The position numbers and the translations under genes are program-made. The notes under the pieces were generated by a model. That model searched no databases. It saw nothing but the letters and a program-made list of their open reading frames with translations, and was not told where the DNA came from. Shown piece after piece: positions 16,540 through 24,987 of a stretch of DNA of 47,415 bases (position 1 is the stretch's first letter; each line of letters opens with the position of its first letter). Where the stretch lies: contig JABDGD010000016.1 in NCBI GenBank assembly GCA_013286205.1, forward strand, positions 1 to 47,415. The letters are read 5' to 3'. The stretch comes from Candidatus Firestoneibacteriota bacterium. Lineage in GTDB: Bacteria; Oederibacteriota; Muellerivitia; Muellerivitales; Muellerivitaceae.

Positions 16540-16803
16540 ATGCCGATCATTAAGTCGTCGATTAAAGATGTCCGCCGCACCAAAACCCGCACTGCGCGTA
16601 ATTCCGCGGAAAAAAACAAAATCCGTACAGCTGTTAAGGCTGTTCGCGGCGCGAAAACCGTAGACGAAGCCCAAGCTAAGCTGAAAGTGGCCATGAAGGT
16701 CTTGGATAAAGCCCATGCCCACGGCATCATGAAGAAGCAAACCGCTTCCCGCACTGTTGCCCGCTTGTCTTCTTTCGTTCACAAGACGTTCGTTAAGAAG
16801 TAA
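16540..16803 (+). CDS. rpsT: 30S ribosomal protein S20
   Basis: An 87-residue, strongly basic protein of the usual S20 length. The C-terminal signature HGIMKKQTASRTVARLSSFV and the N-terminal KSSIKDVRRTKTRTARNSAEKNKIR match the S20 helical bundle that binds 16S rRNA in the body of the 30S subunit. GGAGG lies 6 nt before the ATG. It has its own promoter and terminator and stands against the surrounding minus-strand genes. Confidence 0.96.
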   Translation: MPIIKSSIKDVRRTKTRTARNSAEKNKIRTAVKAVRGAKTVDEAQAKLKVAMKVLDKAHAHGIMKKQTASRTVARLSSFVHKTFVKK

Positions 16804-16825
16804 TTTTTAAAAACCGCTTTAATCA

Positions 16826-16864
16826 ATGGCTGTCCGGTTTACCGGACGGCCATTTTGTTTTTTC
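16826..16864 (+). terminator. rpsT intrinsic terminator, overlapping the holA 3' end
   Basis: A 12-bp stem ATGGCTGTCCGG/CCGGACGGCCAT with one G-T pair and a TTTA loop is followed by TTTTGTTTTTT. The right half of the structure encodes, on the other strand, the last codons of holA (stop at 16839). Confidence 0.9.
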
Positions 16865-17864
16865 CCCACTTTAAAACCCACCACTCCAGCATTACAGTCG
16901 GTACCCCTTTACCCAAACGGCCCGTCACGACACCCGCTTGGATATGAATCAAATCTTTCACGGCTTCTTTTAATTCCTCGACCGTAAATTGGCCGGATTG
17001 TTCCCAAAGGTTTTTAAGGCGAAAAGGATGAAGACCCAGCACTTCAGCTGCTTGGCTTTGGCCTAAGCCCGCGGCCTTACCCGCCGCCACCATCAAAAGT
17101 TCTCTCATGCGGCCATAAAGCATCATGGTTGTTCCGGTATCGACGCCGTCTTGCAAACTCCCCATCAGCTTTAACGCTTTATCGGTTTGACGCATAGCTA
17201 CCGCATCTAAAAAAGGAAATATTTCAGATTCCACACCCGGAACAGCGAGCTCTTTGACATGCTGAGTGGTAATGGTTTTTTCCGGATAAATATAATCCGT
17301 TAATTGTTCCAGACCCCGTTGAAGATAAGCGATGTCATTTCCGATTTTTTGAATCAACCACTGGGTAGCTTCTTCTCCAATGGTTAGTCCCCTGTTTTTC
17401 GCTTGTTCTCGAACAAAGGCAACTAACTTCCACTCTGGCATATCGGAACATTGAACCGACCAGCCTAAACGTTCGGCAGCGGTAACCGCCTTGACCGTTT
17501 TTTTCATACCGGGTGCCAGAAATACCATGTAGGAATCTAAATTCGGATTATCGTAATAATTTTTTAATTGCTGAATGGCACCTTCGGAACGGCCGCCCAG
17601 ACATTTGTCTTTTTGGGCATTTTTGAAGATGAGAAGCTGGGTGTTGGCGAAAAGACCAGAAGTTTGAGCAGCGGTAATGATATCGGTTAAGTCATGCTCG
17701 GTGCCGTCGAATACTTGAACCGTGCCGCCTGGCTTCGATTTCTTGAATTTCTCTTTAATGACTTGAAGACCTTCGGAGATGACGCTGTCCGAGTCGCCAA
17801 ATAATAAAACAAAGTTGGCAAAGTCATCTTTTTTTAGACGGCTTAAAAAATCATCAAAATACAT
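16839..17864 (-). CDS. holA: DNA polymerase III delta subunit HolA
   Basis: At 341 residues it has the family's typical length. The N-terminal DDFANFVLLFGDSDSVISEGLQVIKEKF and TVQVFDGTEHDLTDIITAAQTSGLFANTQLLIFKNAQK are characteristic of delta, the clamp-loader subunit that opens the beta ring. The C-terminal helical domain contains AVAMRQTDKALKLM and LHPFRLKNLWEQSGQF. Its position downstream of leuS and lptE supports the call. The last residues are encoded within the rpsT terminator stem. Confidence 0.9.
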   Translation of the reverse strand: MYFDDFLSRLKKDDFANFVLLFGDSDSVISEGLQVIKEKFKKSKPGGTVQVFDGTEHDLTDIITAAQTSGLFANTQLLIFKNAQKDKCLGGRSEGAIQQLKNYYDNPNLDSYMVFLAPGMKKTVKAVTAAERLGWSVQCSDMPEWKLVAFVREQAKNRGLTIGEEATQWLIQKIGNDIAYLQRGLEQLTDYIYPEKTITTQHVKELAVPGVESEIFPFLDAVAMRQTDKALKLMGSLQDGVDTGTTMMLYGRMRELLMVAAGKAAGLGQSQAAEVLGLHPFRLKNLWEQSGQFTVEELKEAVKDLIHIQAGVVTGRLGKGVPTVMLEWWVLKWGKNKMAVR

Positions 17865-17879
17865 GAACCCGTCCTAAAT

Positions 17880-18623
17880 TTACTTAAGTTTGCCAATACC
17901 AGTGGCGCTCTTCATGATTGATTCTTTTGACATGGGTGTGCTCATAGGCAAAAGACCCGTCATACCGGAAGCATCGTTCGAGGCCGGCGTTATCGACGGC
18001 GAAACTGTTGAAACTGGCGCGGGCTTTTTGTTTTCACCCGGTTTGACATAGAAGAAGCTAATCCCGACCAATTGACCGTCAACGGTCAGGCGGATGGTAT
18101 AAAGACCGACGTCCCTCGGCAGACCAGTTTGGCCAAATTGAGATACCAGATGATCCATTCCCAAAGTCATATCCAGCATGAACCATTGATAAGTTTCGTT
18201 TTGAAAAGTCAAAAGACGATCCACGAAACTCACGCGAAAATCTTGATCAAATTTGGCAATGCGGACATTAGACGGTGAATACCACTCCACGGTCGCGGTG
18301 TGAATACGGCTGGTTGGTTTAATCAGAAAATAAGCGTAGTAGGAAATTTGATTGTTCTTATCCAGATAAAAATAATTAACGCTGTCTGCCGGGTAGTTAT
18401 TCACCAGCTTGGTGCAGGTGGTTAAAATGCTTACCACCACATCCTGATTGCCGGTTGTGATGGTATGGTTTTCTTCTCCAGGTGCGTCACGAATAATGGT
18501 GGAGGCAGGTTTTTCATTAGTGGCTTTGGGTGTTTCACCCGTTATCCACTCTAAGTCAGCCAGGGCTAACGACGGAATGGCCAAAATCAAAAAAGTCAAT
18601 ATTCTAAAAAGTTGAGTGTTCAT
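17880..18623 (-). CDS. Exported protein of unknown function between lptE and holA
   Basis: The protein has 247 residues from the ATG at 18623, which forms TGATG with the lptE stop; one extra TTG codon upstream is unlikely to be used. A signal peptide (MNTQLFRILTFLILAIPSLALA) is followed by a mainly beta region. Segments such as ISYYAYFLIKP, HTATVEWYSPSNVRIAKFDQDF and GLYTIRLTVDGQLVGISFFYVKPG suggest an immunoglobulin-like or other beta-sandwich fold. A Pro/Ser/Thr-rich stretch occupies the last 55 residues. I recognise no family. The tight coupling to lptE makes an envelope role plausible. Confidence 0.75.
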   Translation of the reverse strand: MNTQLFRILTFLILAIPSLALADLEWITGETPKATNEKPASTIIRDAPGEENHTITTGNQDVVVSILTTCTKLVNNYPADSVNYFYLDKNNQISYYAYFLIKPTSRIHTATVEWYSPSNVRIAKFDQDFRVSFVDRLLTFQNETYQWFMLDMTLGMDHLVSQFGQTGLPRDVGLYTIRLTVDGQLVGISFFYVKPGENKKPAPVSTVSPSITPASNDASGMTGLLPMSTPMSKESIMKSATGIGKLK

Positions 18624-19135
18624 CAAAAACCCTCCAAAACTCTTTGGACAATCGACTGTCCTGTTTCCACCATCATCTGACTCACCGCTTGATCCTGCGT
18701 TTGGTTAATGGCGCCAGTATATTGGGGCGTGTAATAATAAACGCTGTGCTGACGGCCTTTATCTTCAATAAAAGTCTTATTTTCTTTTTTATCCAACACA
18801 GTCATGTCGTAAGTAACGGTCAACTGATACTGCAGAACATTGTTGGTTTTAGTGTCGAAGAAAATAGGTGTAATCAAAAACTGTGTAATCGTTAATTGAA
18901 TCACCAGATCGGCTCTATCCGCGGAAGCTACAGGAATGCGCCCATCAACTTGAAGTTGTTCGACGGTATTTTGAGTTAAAGAAGTTTCCAACCCATAATA
19001 ACTGGTACGGTTTTGAACCGTATCCACGCCAATGCTTGTTATATAAGAAGGCACCACTACGACCGCGGGGTGACAGCCCGTTAAGCTGAGAACCAAAAGA
19101 GTTATGGCTAAAAATCGAGTTGCGGCAATTTTCAC
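18623..19135 (-). CDS. lptE: LptE-like LPS assembly lipoprotein
   Basis: The protein has 170 residues. The signal peptide ends in the lipobox LTGC, so Cys 21 should be lipidated. The mature protein fits LptE, the lipoprotein that plugs the LptD barrel for LPS export. VQNRTSYYGLETSLTQNTVEQLQVDGRIPVASADRADLVIQLTITQFLITP follows the family pattern of an N-T-N-like opening, a helix, then an 'ADL...G' strand. Sequence conservation in LptE is weak, so the strongest support is the position directly after leuS and before holA, as in E. coli. The GTG start has AGGAG upstream. It starts 8 bp after the leuS stop. Confidence 0.82.
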   Translation of the reverse strand: MKIAATRFLAITLLVLSLTGCHPAVVVVPSYITSIGVDTVQNRTSYYGLETSLTQNTVEQLQVDGRIPVASADRADLVIQLTITQFLITPIFFDTKTNNVLQYQLTVTYDMTVLDKKENKTFIEDKGRQHSVYYYTPQYTGAINQTQDQAVSQMMVETGQSIVQRVLEGF

Positions 19136-19143
19136 TATTACTC

Positions 19144-21645
19144 CTAAACCTTCACAATCAAGTTAACCAGCTTGTCTTGAATCCAAATGACTTTTTGAAT
19201 AGTTCCAGGTGCCACATACTTTTGAATATCGGCGTCTTTATTTGCCAAATCCCTGATTGCCTGCTCGGTCAAGCCCACTGGCACTGTAACACGGGTCTTC
19301 ACCTTGCCGTTGACCTGAATAGGTATTTCAACGTTTTCAGATTTCAAAAGCTCGGGTTTAAAAGCGGGCCATCCAGCATCCAGAATAGTTCCCTTTTTAT
19401 CCAAGCGGCTCCACATCTCATCAGCAATGTGGGGCGTAAAGGGGCCCATTAGTTTGACTAAAGCCTCAATCGACTCTCTCAGAATGGCCGTTTTGGCTTC
19501 AGGCACATCTTTGTAATCATAAAGGCTGTTGATAAGCTCCATCATGGCGCTCACAGCCGTATTAAATTTGAAACCAGTCGTTAAATCATGAGTGATTTTT
19601 TGAATGGTTTGATGTGTCTTGCGGCGCACTTCTTTGTCCGCTTCAGTTACAGCGACTGGTTCACCAGCTGTGGCGAAGTCCGGTTTTTCCAAAAGTTCCT
19701 GGAATAATTTCCAAACACGGTTCAAGAAACGGAATCCGCCTTCCACTGCGCGATCATCCCATTCGGCATCACGTTCCGGAGGTCCAATGAATAAAGTGTA
19801 TAAACGATAGGTGTCGGCGCCGTATTTCTTTAACAGTTCGTCCGGCTGAACGGAGTTACCCTTGCTCTTCGACATCTTGACGCCGTTTTTCGTAATCATA
19901 CCTTGCGTAAACAAGCGGCTAAAAGGCTCGTCGAAATTGATGACGCCCAAATCTTTTAAAACTTTCGTGATAAAGCGCGAATAGAGCAGATGAAGAATCG
20001 CGTGTTCTACCCCACCCACATATTGGTCAACGGGTAGCCAATCATTAGTGGTTTTGGTATCGAAAGCTTCTTTGTCGTTTTTGGCCGAAGCATAGCGCAA
20101 GAAGTACCAGCTCGAATCCACAAAGGTATCCATCGTATCTGTCTCGCGTCGGGCAGGCCCGCCGCATTTGGGACAGGTTGTGTTCACGAAGTCGGGGACG
20201 CTTTTTAACGGCGACTCGCCGGTGGGTTTAAATTCCACAGCGCGGGGCAACTTGACTGGTAAATCTTTTTCCGGCACAGGTACCCACTCGCACTTTTCGC
20301 ACTTAATCATCGGAATGGGCGCGCCCCAATAGCGTTGACGGGAAATCAACCAGTCTCTCAGTCGATAAGTGGTTGCTTTCTTTCCGATTTTCTTTTCTTC
20401 CAGCCACTGGCTCATTTTGGCTTTGGATTCTTCCACTTTCATACCGTTTAAAAACTCGGAGTTAATCAGTTTGCCGTCATCCGTATAAGCTTCGTTTTGT
20501 GGGTCATAAATGTGGCCCGAAGCCTTCCAGGCGTGTTTGACTTCGTCCGCAGGATCAATCACCTGAATAATGTGAATGTCATACTTTTTTGCGAAATCAA
20601 AATCACGGGTATCGTGGGCGGGCACGGCCATAATGGCGCCCGTGCCATATTCCATCAAAACATAGTTAGCAATATAAACCGGTATGGCTTTTCCATTGAC
20701 CGGATTGATTGCCTTGATGCCTGTATCCAATCCGATTTTTTCAGCGTCCACGCCGATTCGATCATTCGCGCTTTGGCGTTTGATCTTGTCCACGAAAGCT
20801 TTTACTTCGGCTTCTTTGGCTGTTCCCTTCACTAATGAAAGGATTAAAGGATGTTCCGGAGCCAACACCATATAAGTAGCCCCAAACAAAGTATCTGGGC
20901 GTGTGGTAAAAACTGTGATTTTTTCAGCACTTCCCTCTACCGCAAATTGAACTTCAGCACCATCACTCTTGCCGATCCAGTTTCTTTGCATTGTTTTGAC
21001 GCGTTCGGGCCAATTTTCTAAACCGTTAATATCGGTTAAAAGGCGGTCGGCATAGCTGGTGATCTTAAAGAACCATTGTTCCAGATCTTTTTGTTCTACT
21101 ATGGTGCCGCAGCGTTCACAGGCGCCATCTACTACTTGTTCATTAGCCAGAACTGTCATGTCAGTCGGGCACCAGTTCACATAGGCTTTCTTACGGTAAG
21201 CCAAACCTTTTTCATAGAGCTTTAGAAATATCCATTGGGTCCAGCGGTAGTAATCAGGCAGGCACGAGACCACTTCTTTGTCCCAGTCGTAGCCCATTCC
21301 CCAGTCATAAAACTGTCCCTTCATGCGCTGGATATTGTTAAGAGTCCAATCTTCCGGGTGAACACCCTTCTTGATGGCGGCATTTTCGGCAGGCAAACCA
21401 AAGGCGTCAAAGCCCATGGGATTCAGAACGTTGTAGCCCTGAGCTTTAAAATAACGGTAAACCGCGTCGCCAATGATGTAGTTACGGCCATGACCGGCGT
21501 GTAAAAAGTCGCCCGAGGGATAAGGAAACATGACCAGCGTGTAGTATTTCTTGTCGGTCTTGGATAAATCGGTGGCAAAAACGTTGTTATCTTTCCAAAA
21601 TTTCTTCCAGCGCTGTTCAATCTCAGTAAAGTTGTAGGCTTCCAT
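19144..21645 (-). CDS. leuS: Leucyl-tRNA synthetase
   Basis: An 833-residue bacterial-type LeuRS charging tRNA-Leu. The class I motifs are HAGH (49-52, in PYPSGDFLHAGHGRNYIIGD) and KMSKSKGNSV. The CP1 editing domain includes TTRPDTLFGATYMVLAPEHP and ACERCGT/CPKCGG-type zinc knuckles. The C-terminal anticodon domain and the small C-terminal domain (IPIQVNGKVKTRVTVPVGL) are present. It has its own promoter (-10 TATAAT at 21681-21676) and is followed closely by lptE. Confidence 0.97.
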   Translation of the reverse strand: MEAYNFTEIEQRWKKFWKDNNVFATDLSKTDKKYYTLVMFPYPSGDFLHAGHGRNYIIGDAVYRYFKAQGYNVLNPMGFDAFGLPAENAAIKKGVHPEDWTLNNIQRMKGQFYDWGMGYDWDKEVVSCLPDYYRWTQWIFLKLYEKGLAYRKKAYVNWCPTDMTVLANEQVVDGACERCGTIVEQKDLEQWFFKITSYADRLLTDINGLENWPERVKTMQRNWIGKSDGAEVQFAVEGSAEKITVFTTRPDTLFGATYMVLAPEHPLILSLVKGTAKEAEVKAFVDKIKRQSANDRIGVDAEKIGLDTGIKAINPVNGKAIPVYIANYVLMEYGTGAIMAVPAHDTRDFDFAKKYDIHIIQVIDPADEVKHAWKASGHIYDPQNEAYTDDGKLINSEFLNGMKVEESKAKMSQWLEEKKIGKKATTYRLRDWLISRQRYWGAPIPMIKCEKCEWVPVPEKDLPVKLPRAVEFKPTGESPLKSVPDFVNTTCPKCGGPARRETDTMDTFVDSSWYFLRYASAKNDKEAFDTKTTNDWLPVDQYVGGVEHAILHLLYSRFITKVLKDLGVINFDEPFSRLFTQGMITKNGVKMSKSKGNSVQPDELLKKYGADTYRLYTLFIGPPERDAEWDDRAVEGGFRFLNRVWKLFQELLEKPDFATAGEPVAVTEADKEVRRKTHQTIQKITHDLTTGFKFNTAVSAMMELINSLYDYKDVPEAKTAILRESIEALVKLMGPFTPHIADEMWSRLDKKGTILDAGWPAFKPELLKSENVEIPIQVNGKVKTRVTVPVGLTEQAIRDLANKDADIQKYVAPGTIQKVIWIQDKLVNLIVKV

Positions 21646-21675
21646 GACAACCTTTCGGGTAGTTTAAGAGGTCAA

Positions 21676-21703
21676 ATTATAAAGATTTTGAGGGAAAAAC
21701 CAA
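21676..21703 (-). promoter_or_regulatory. leuS promoter
   Basis: A perfect minus-strand TATAAT (21681-21676) lies 16 nt after TTGGTT (21703-21698), with start near 21669. A hairpin GCCCT...AGGGC at 21711-21733 lies just behind and may end the upstream argA transcript, though it lacks a proper T-tract. Confidence 0.5.
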
Positions 21704-21761
21704 GGTTTATGCCCTCTGTAGACAGCAAAGGGCGTTATAAACAATTAAGGAATTGGGAAGA

Positions 21762-21953
21762 TTAACGACTTTTACTGGCTAAAGTCTTTTTAAAAACAAA
21801 GTGACAAGTTAAAAAACAAATCAGATAAGAGATTAAACAAACAAGGCCAAACTCAATTCGGTTTAATTTTCCCGGATAGGTTTCAATAAAGAGCACAGAA
21901 ATGGCACCAGAGACGAGAACCAAATTAGCGAAGTATCGCTTTTGGTAGGACAT
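21762..21953 (-). CDS. Small two-helix membrane protein
   Basis: A 63-residue protein with two hydrophobic helices (about 9-24 and 34-55) and a basic C-terminus. It matches no family I know. A clear ribosome site, GAGGTG 5 nt before the ATG, and the 17-bp gap to the upstream membrane protein gene support it as real. It is the last gene of the argA-led cluster. Confidence 0.6.
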   Translation of the reverse strand: MSYQKRYFANLVLVSGAISVLFIETYPGKLNRIEFGLVCLISYLICFLTCHFVFKKTLASKSR

Positions 21954-21970
21954 AATTCACCTCGATAAAC

Positions 21971-22354
21971 TTACCAACTTCTTTTTGTGAAAATATTATA
22001 CAGCAGCGTCAAGACTCCGCTGAAATCAATATATTTGAGGGTCTTTTCGTAAGAATTCCATTCGTTAACTCCGATAAAAATAGCCAATGGTAAAAAGGTT
22101 CCTAGAAAAATGAAAAACCTTTTAATTAAGCGGGCCAGTACAAAGACCACCAGAAGTACTGTTATGAGATAAAGCGTGAAAATAAACATCGGGGCCACAG
22201 CCGAATGAAAGCTTTTGAAATATTTCCCGACAAAAAAGGCCGAGAAGTTTGGCCAATAAAACCAGCTCGCGACCAGAATACCCATACCAATCACGAAGGG
22301 TAAAAGGATTTGCTTAGAGGACTTTTTTTCTTTGGGCGCTTTTTCACTGGCCAT
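21971..22354 (-). CDS. Membrane protein of unknown function
   Basis: A 127-residue protein. A Lys-rich start (MASEKAPKEKKSSK) is followed by about four hydrophobic helices: 17-34, 51-73, 81-97 and a weaker C-terminal one. I recognise no motif. It is packed 3 bp behind the RDD-like protein gene and 17 bp ahead of the small membrane protein gene, so the three probably act together or are at least co-expressed. Confidence 0.65.
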   Translation of the reverse strand: MASEKAPKEKKSSKQILLPFVIGMGILVASWFYWPNFSAFFVGKYFKSFHSAVAPMFIFTLYLITVLLVVFVLARLIKRFFIFLGTFLPLAIFIGVNEWNSYEKTLKYIDFSGVLTLLYNIFTKRSW

Positions 22355-22357
22355 GAT

Positions 22358-23092
22358 TTAGTTCACCAATAGCTTTCTTGAAAAGTATAAAACCAAAACT
22401 ACAAAAACAGACCAAAAGGCATAAGCCTGTAAAAAGATCATCGGCTGTGATTTAGCTAAATGAACGACTACTCCCCATATCCACGGAGTATAAAACAAAT
22501 CACTCTGCATCAAATCTTTCCAAACGGGGTAGCTGCGTGCGAAGTCGACGGCCAATACACCATGTACCACCGGCACCACCGGCAAAGCCAATTTGGATCC
22601 ATTCAGAAGATAACCACTGCAAACAAAAAAGGCGAAACCTACCAGCGCCCAGTAAAAGAGACTGTAACCCGGGTCAACTATCATTCCGCTCACCACAGCC
22701 TTACCCACGAAAGTCCAACCGCAAAAAAAGAAGAAGGCGATGGTCAATTCCACCACTCCGGCGAATAATAAAAATCCGTTCAGTTTCAGTTTTGCGTGAA
22801 TCACCTGAATGTCAGCTACAACCTGACTCGAGGACGAAGTTAAATAACGAATACCCAAACAATATTCCCCGACGGTGGGTACTAGGCGGTCACGGCACCA
22901 GAACATCTCTCCTACCCATAAAAATAAGGTGATTGTCGGCCAATTGGTTTGCCAAGCAAAAGTGAAACAGATTAACCAGGAAACAAAACCGCTAATAAGC
23001 AAATCCACATACTTACTGCCAATGATGCGGCCCATTGATGGTCTGGCGGTTTGTTTGCGTTCAGGATTAGTGGAAGTGGTGGTATTGGTCAT
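22358..23092 (-). CDS. RDD-like polytopic membrane protein
   Basis: The protein has 244 residues and about six hydrophobic helices. The start of the hydrophobic region, RIIGSKYVDLLISGFV, and the later PTVGEYCLGIRYL resemble the RDD family pattern (an Arg/Asp-bearing first helix and a T-x-G-(K/E)-x-L-G-(L/I)-(R/K) loop). The match is loose and the family function is poorly defined. The ATG overlaps the argA stop as ATGA, indicating translational coupling to that gene. Confidence 0.6.
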   Translation of the reverse strand: MTNTTTSTNPERKQTARPSMGRIIGSKYVDLLISGFVSWLICFTFAWQTNWPTITLFLWVGEMFWCRDRLVPTVGEYCLGIRYLTSSSSQVVADIQVIHAKLKLNGFLLFAGVVELTIAFFFFCGWTFVGKAVVSGMIVDPGYSLFYWALVGFAFFVCSGYLLNGSKLALPVVPVVHGVLAVDFARSYPVWKDLMQSDLFYTPWIWGVVVHLAKSQPMIFLQAYAFWSVFVVLVLYFSRKLLVN

Positions 23093-23568
23093 GACTTCCC
23101 CAAATTTAAGAGCATCGCCACTTCATCGCAGTCTGAAAACTTTGCGCAATGTACGCAGTCACCCCAAATTTTTTGAGGCAGGGTTAGTTTTTCCACTTTA
23201 TGAAAACCCAACTTATCAAAAAACTGGGTCTGGTAAGTCAATGCGAATACCCGATTGAGCTGCAATTCTTTAGCGTCATTCAAACAGAATTCTAAAAGTT
23301 TCTTGCCAATACCCTTACCTTGTAACGCCTCATCGACAGCCAGAGACCTTATTTCGGCCAGATCCTCGCCCACCACATGCATCGCCACAATGCCTTTAAT
23401 CGCAGATGGAGCGTCTTTGTCTACCGCCACCACAAAGTCGCGAATTTTATCCATCACCTGTGCGTAAGGCCTGGGCAGCATGACACCTTTGGCTGAATAA
23501 ACGTTAATGAGATTGAGGATGGGCCTAGTATCAGACGGTCTAGCCCTGCGGTAAGTGATGTTATTCAA
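23089..23568 (-). CDS. argA: GNAT acetyltransferase, N-acetylglutamate synthase-like
   Basis: A 159-residue GNAT protein. The acetyl-CoA loop is LQGKGIGKKLL after the strand AEIRSLAVDEA. The LTYQTQFFDKLGFHKVEK region and the C-terminal LPQKIWGDCVHCAKFSDCDEVAMLL, with its CxxC...C cluster, are typical of short ArgA-type N-acetylglutamate synthases. These make N-acetylglutamate from glutamate and acetyl-CoA as the first step of arginine synthesis. No other arginine gene is in view. The start is TTG with a weak ribosome site. A good promoter lies upstream. Confidence 0.82.
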   Translation of the reverse strand: MNNITYRRARPSDTRPILNLINVYSAKGVMLPRPYAQVMDKIRDFVVAVDKDAPSAIKGIVAMHVVGEDLAEIRSLAVDEALQGKGIGKKLLEFCLNDAKELQLNRVFALTYQTQFFDKLGFHKVEKLTLPQKIWGDCVHCAKFSDCDEVAMLLNLGKS

Positions 23569-23605
23569 GCGATTTGACTTTCAAACATGGTTTTGAAGAC
23601 AGTGG

Positions 23606-23635
23606 ATTATAGGGTAAAGCTGAGAGGTTTCTCAA
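23606..23635 (-). promoter_or_regulatory. Promoter of the argA cluster with dyad at -35
   Basis: Minus-strand TTGAGA (23635-23630), 18 nt, then a perfect TATAAT (23611-23606), with a start near 23599. A dyad TGAGA-GGTT-TCTCA (23621-23634) overlaps the -35 and may be an operator. It does not resemble an ArgR box. Confidence 0.6.
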
Positions 23636-23674
23636 GAAAGGAGGCTATTGCAGCCGGTAAAACAGCAATGGATT

Positions 23675-24409
23675 TCATTGATGCAGAATCACATTTTTTA
23701 GAAACTGGGAGACTTCAGCCATCGAATCATTGGTAATTTGATGCGCCATTAGAAGCTCTACAAAACGGGGTTTGTATCCTTCTTTTTGTAAAGCGGCCAC
23801 GGTTTTTTCAGTCCAATCCTCCGTCACAATCATGTCATTGCCGCCATGAATCAATAAGATTGGAATAGCTTTGGGCGCCAACGGTTTTTTCAGCGTTTGG
23901 CTGGGATCCCAAATATAGCCACTCATGGAAACGATAGCCTGCACTTTACCTGGATAATTTAACCCCGCTTCCATGGACATCACGCCGCCCTGGGAAAAAC
24001 CCATCATGATGATAGGTCTAATATGCGCGGGGTTTTCTTCAGCAAAATGTTTCATTAACCGGAATAAGTAATCACGGCTATTTACCGTATCCTCGCGGCT
24101 TTGTTTTTGAAAGTCGTACCAGGCATAAGCCCTGTTCCCTAAAGCGATGGGCGCGTCCGGCAGAACATATAAACTGGGTGGAAGATCCATCTTTTTAACA
24201 AGGGGAAAAAGGTCGTCGGCGTTGGCGCCGAGCCCATGCAAGATAAAGACAACGGGAGCTTCAGATGAAAGATTTTTGTGATTGACCACCAGGCAACGAT
24301 GGTTTTCGAATTGAACCTCTTTCACAAATGATTCCCCGACCGCAGGACTAACAATGGTCAAAAGTCCCAGAAACAGCAACCCGCATAAACTCATTATTGG
24401 TTTCATCAT
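23675..24409 (-). CDS. Exported carboxylesterase/phospholipase-like alpha/beta hydrolase
   Basis: The protein has 244 residues with an N-terminal signal peptide (to about residue 25, ending SPAVGES). The mature enzyme is of the carboxylesterase/lysophospholipase (Abhydrolase_2) type. Oxyanion region VFILHGLGANADD, nucleophile S139 in MGFSQGGV, D192 in IHGGNDMIV and H223 in LMAHQIT form the triad. The presumed site of action is the periplasm or outside. The start is at one of two consecutive ATG codons overlapping the stop of the upstream membrane protein gene (ATGATG), so the two are coupled. Substrate unknown. Confidence 0.86.
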   Translation of the reverse strand: MMKPIMSLCGLLFLGLLTIVSPAVGESFVKEVQFENHRCLVVNHKNLSSEAPVVFILHGLGANADDLFPLVKKMDLPPSLYVLPDAPIALGNRAYAWYDFQKQSREDTVNSRDYLFRLMKHFAEENPAHIRPIIMMGFSQGGVMSMEAGLNYPGKVQAIVSMSGYIWDPSQTLKKPLAPKAIPILLIHGGNDMIVTEDWTEKTVAALQKEGYKPRFVELLMAHQITNDSMAEVSQFLKNVILHQ

Positions 24410-24897
24410 TTGTTTTCCGGATGAAGCATCAATTGAAGCGTACCTATCACAATTAAGAAAAGAAACGTCGTGCCAAACGAAACTAACCCTGTTAATAAAT
24501 ATTTTTGAAAAGTGCTGCGGTCACTGCGAAAAATCTGCGAGTTGAAATGAGCCGTACCACCGCCAACCAAAGCTCCTAAAGCGCCTCCTGTAAAGAACAA
24601 CAAAATCGGAAAGGCCATCCAAAGGTATTCATACCAGAGTAAAGGCCTGGCCAATTCGATAATCTCTTCACCCAAAACAACGTTCGGTATAGGATCGAGA
24701 ATACGGTGCTGCAAGGTGGCAACTATGTCTTTGCCAGCGTTATTGCGCAGCAAATAAGTTCTTTTGAATAAACCTTTTTTAGGCCCCGCGGGAGCCTTCT
24801 CGCTATCCATCATCAAATAGGCGCTTTTAAAAAATGTCGCGGGCCGAACAGTAAGCTGACGGCCGCCAAAATCTTTAGACGGAACTTGAATGTCCAT
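24406..24897 (-). CDS. Membrane protein of unknown function
   Basis: A 163-residue protein. A soluble N-terminal part (1-85) is followed by two hydrophobic segments, LWYEYLWMAFPILLFFTGGALGALVGGG (86-114) and YLLTGLVSFGTTFLFLIVIGTLQLML (133-158). The first ends in a glycine-rich patch. No family recognised. It is translationally coupled to the exported esterase downstream of it. Confidence 0.6.
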   Translation of the reverse strand: MDIQVPSKDFGGRQLTVRPATFFKSAYLMMDSEKAPAGPKKGLFKRTYLLRNNAGKDIVATLQHRILDPIPNVVLGEEIIELARPLLWYEYLWMAFPILLFFTGGALGALVGGGTAHFNSQIFRSDRSTFQKYLLTGLVSFGTTFLFLIVIGTLQLMLHPENK

Positions 24898-24987
24898 AAG
24901 AAGGCTCCTCGATACAGTGAATAAATACGATTTAATTTTATCTTTTATCTTTTAATTTGCAGGTAAATTTTAAATAAAAATAAAAAC

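Noticed and set aside
22460..23258. Overlapping plus-strand ORFs opposite the membrane protein cluster
   Set aside because: Low-complexity, His/Arg/Pro-rich translations typical of antisense frames; the minus frames have ribosome sites and coupled starts.
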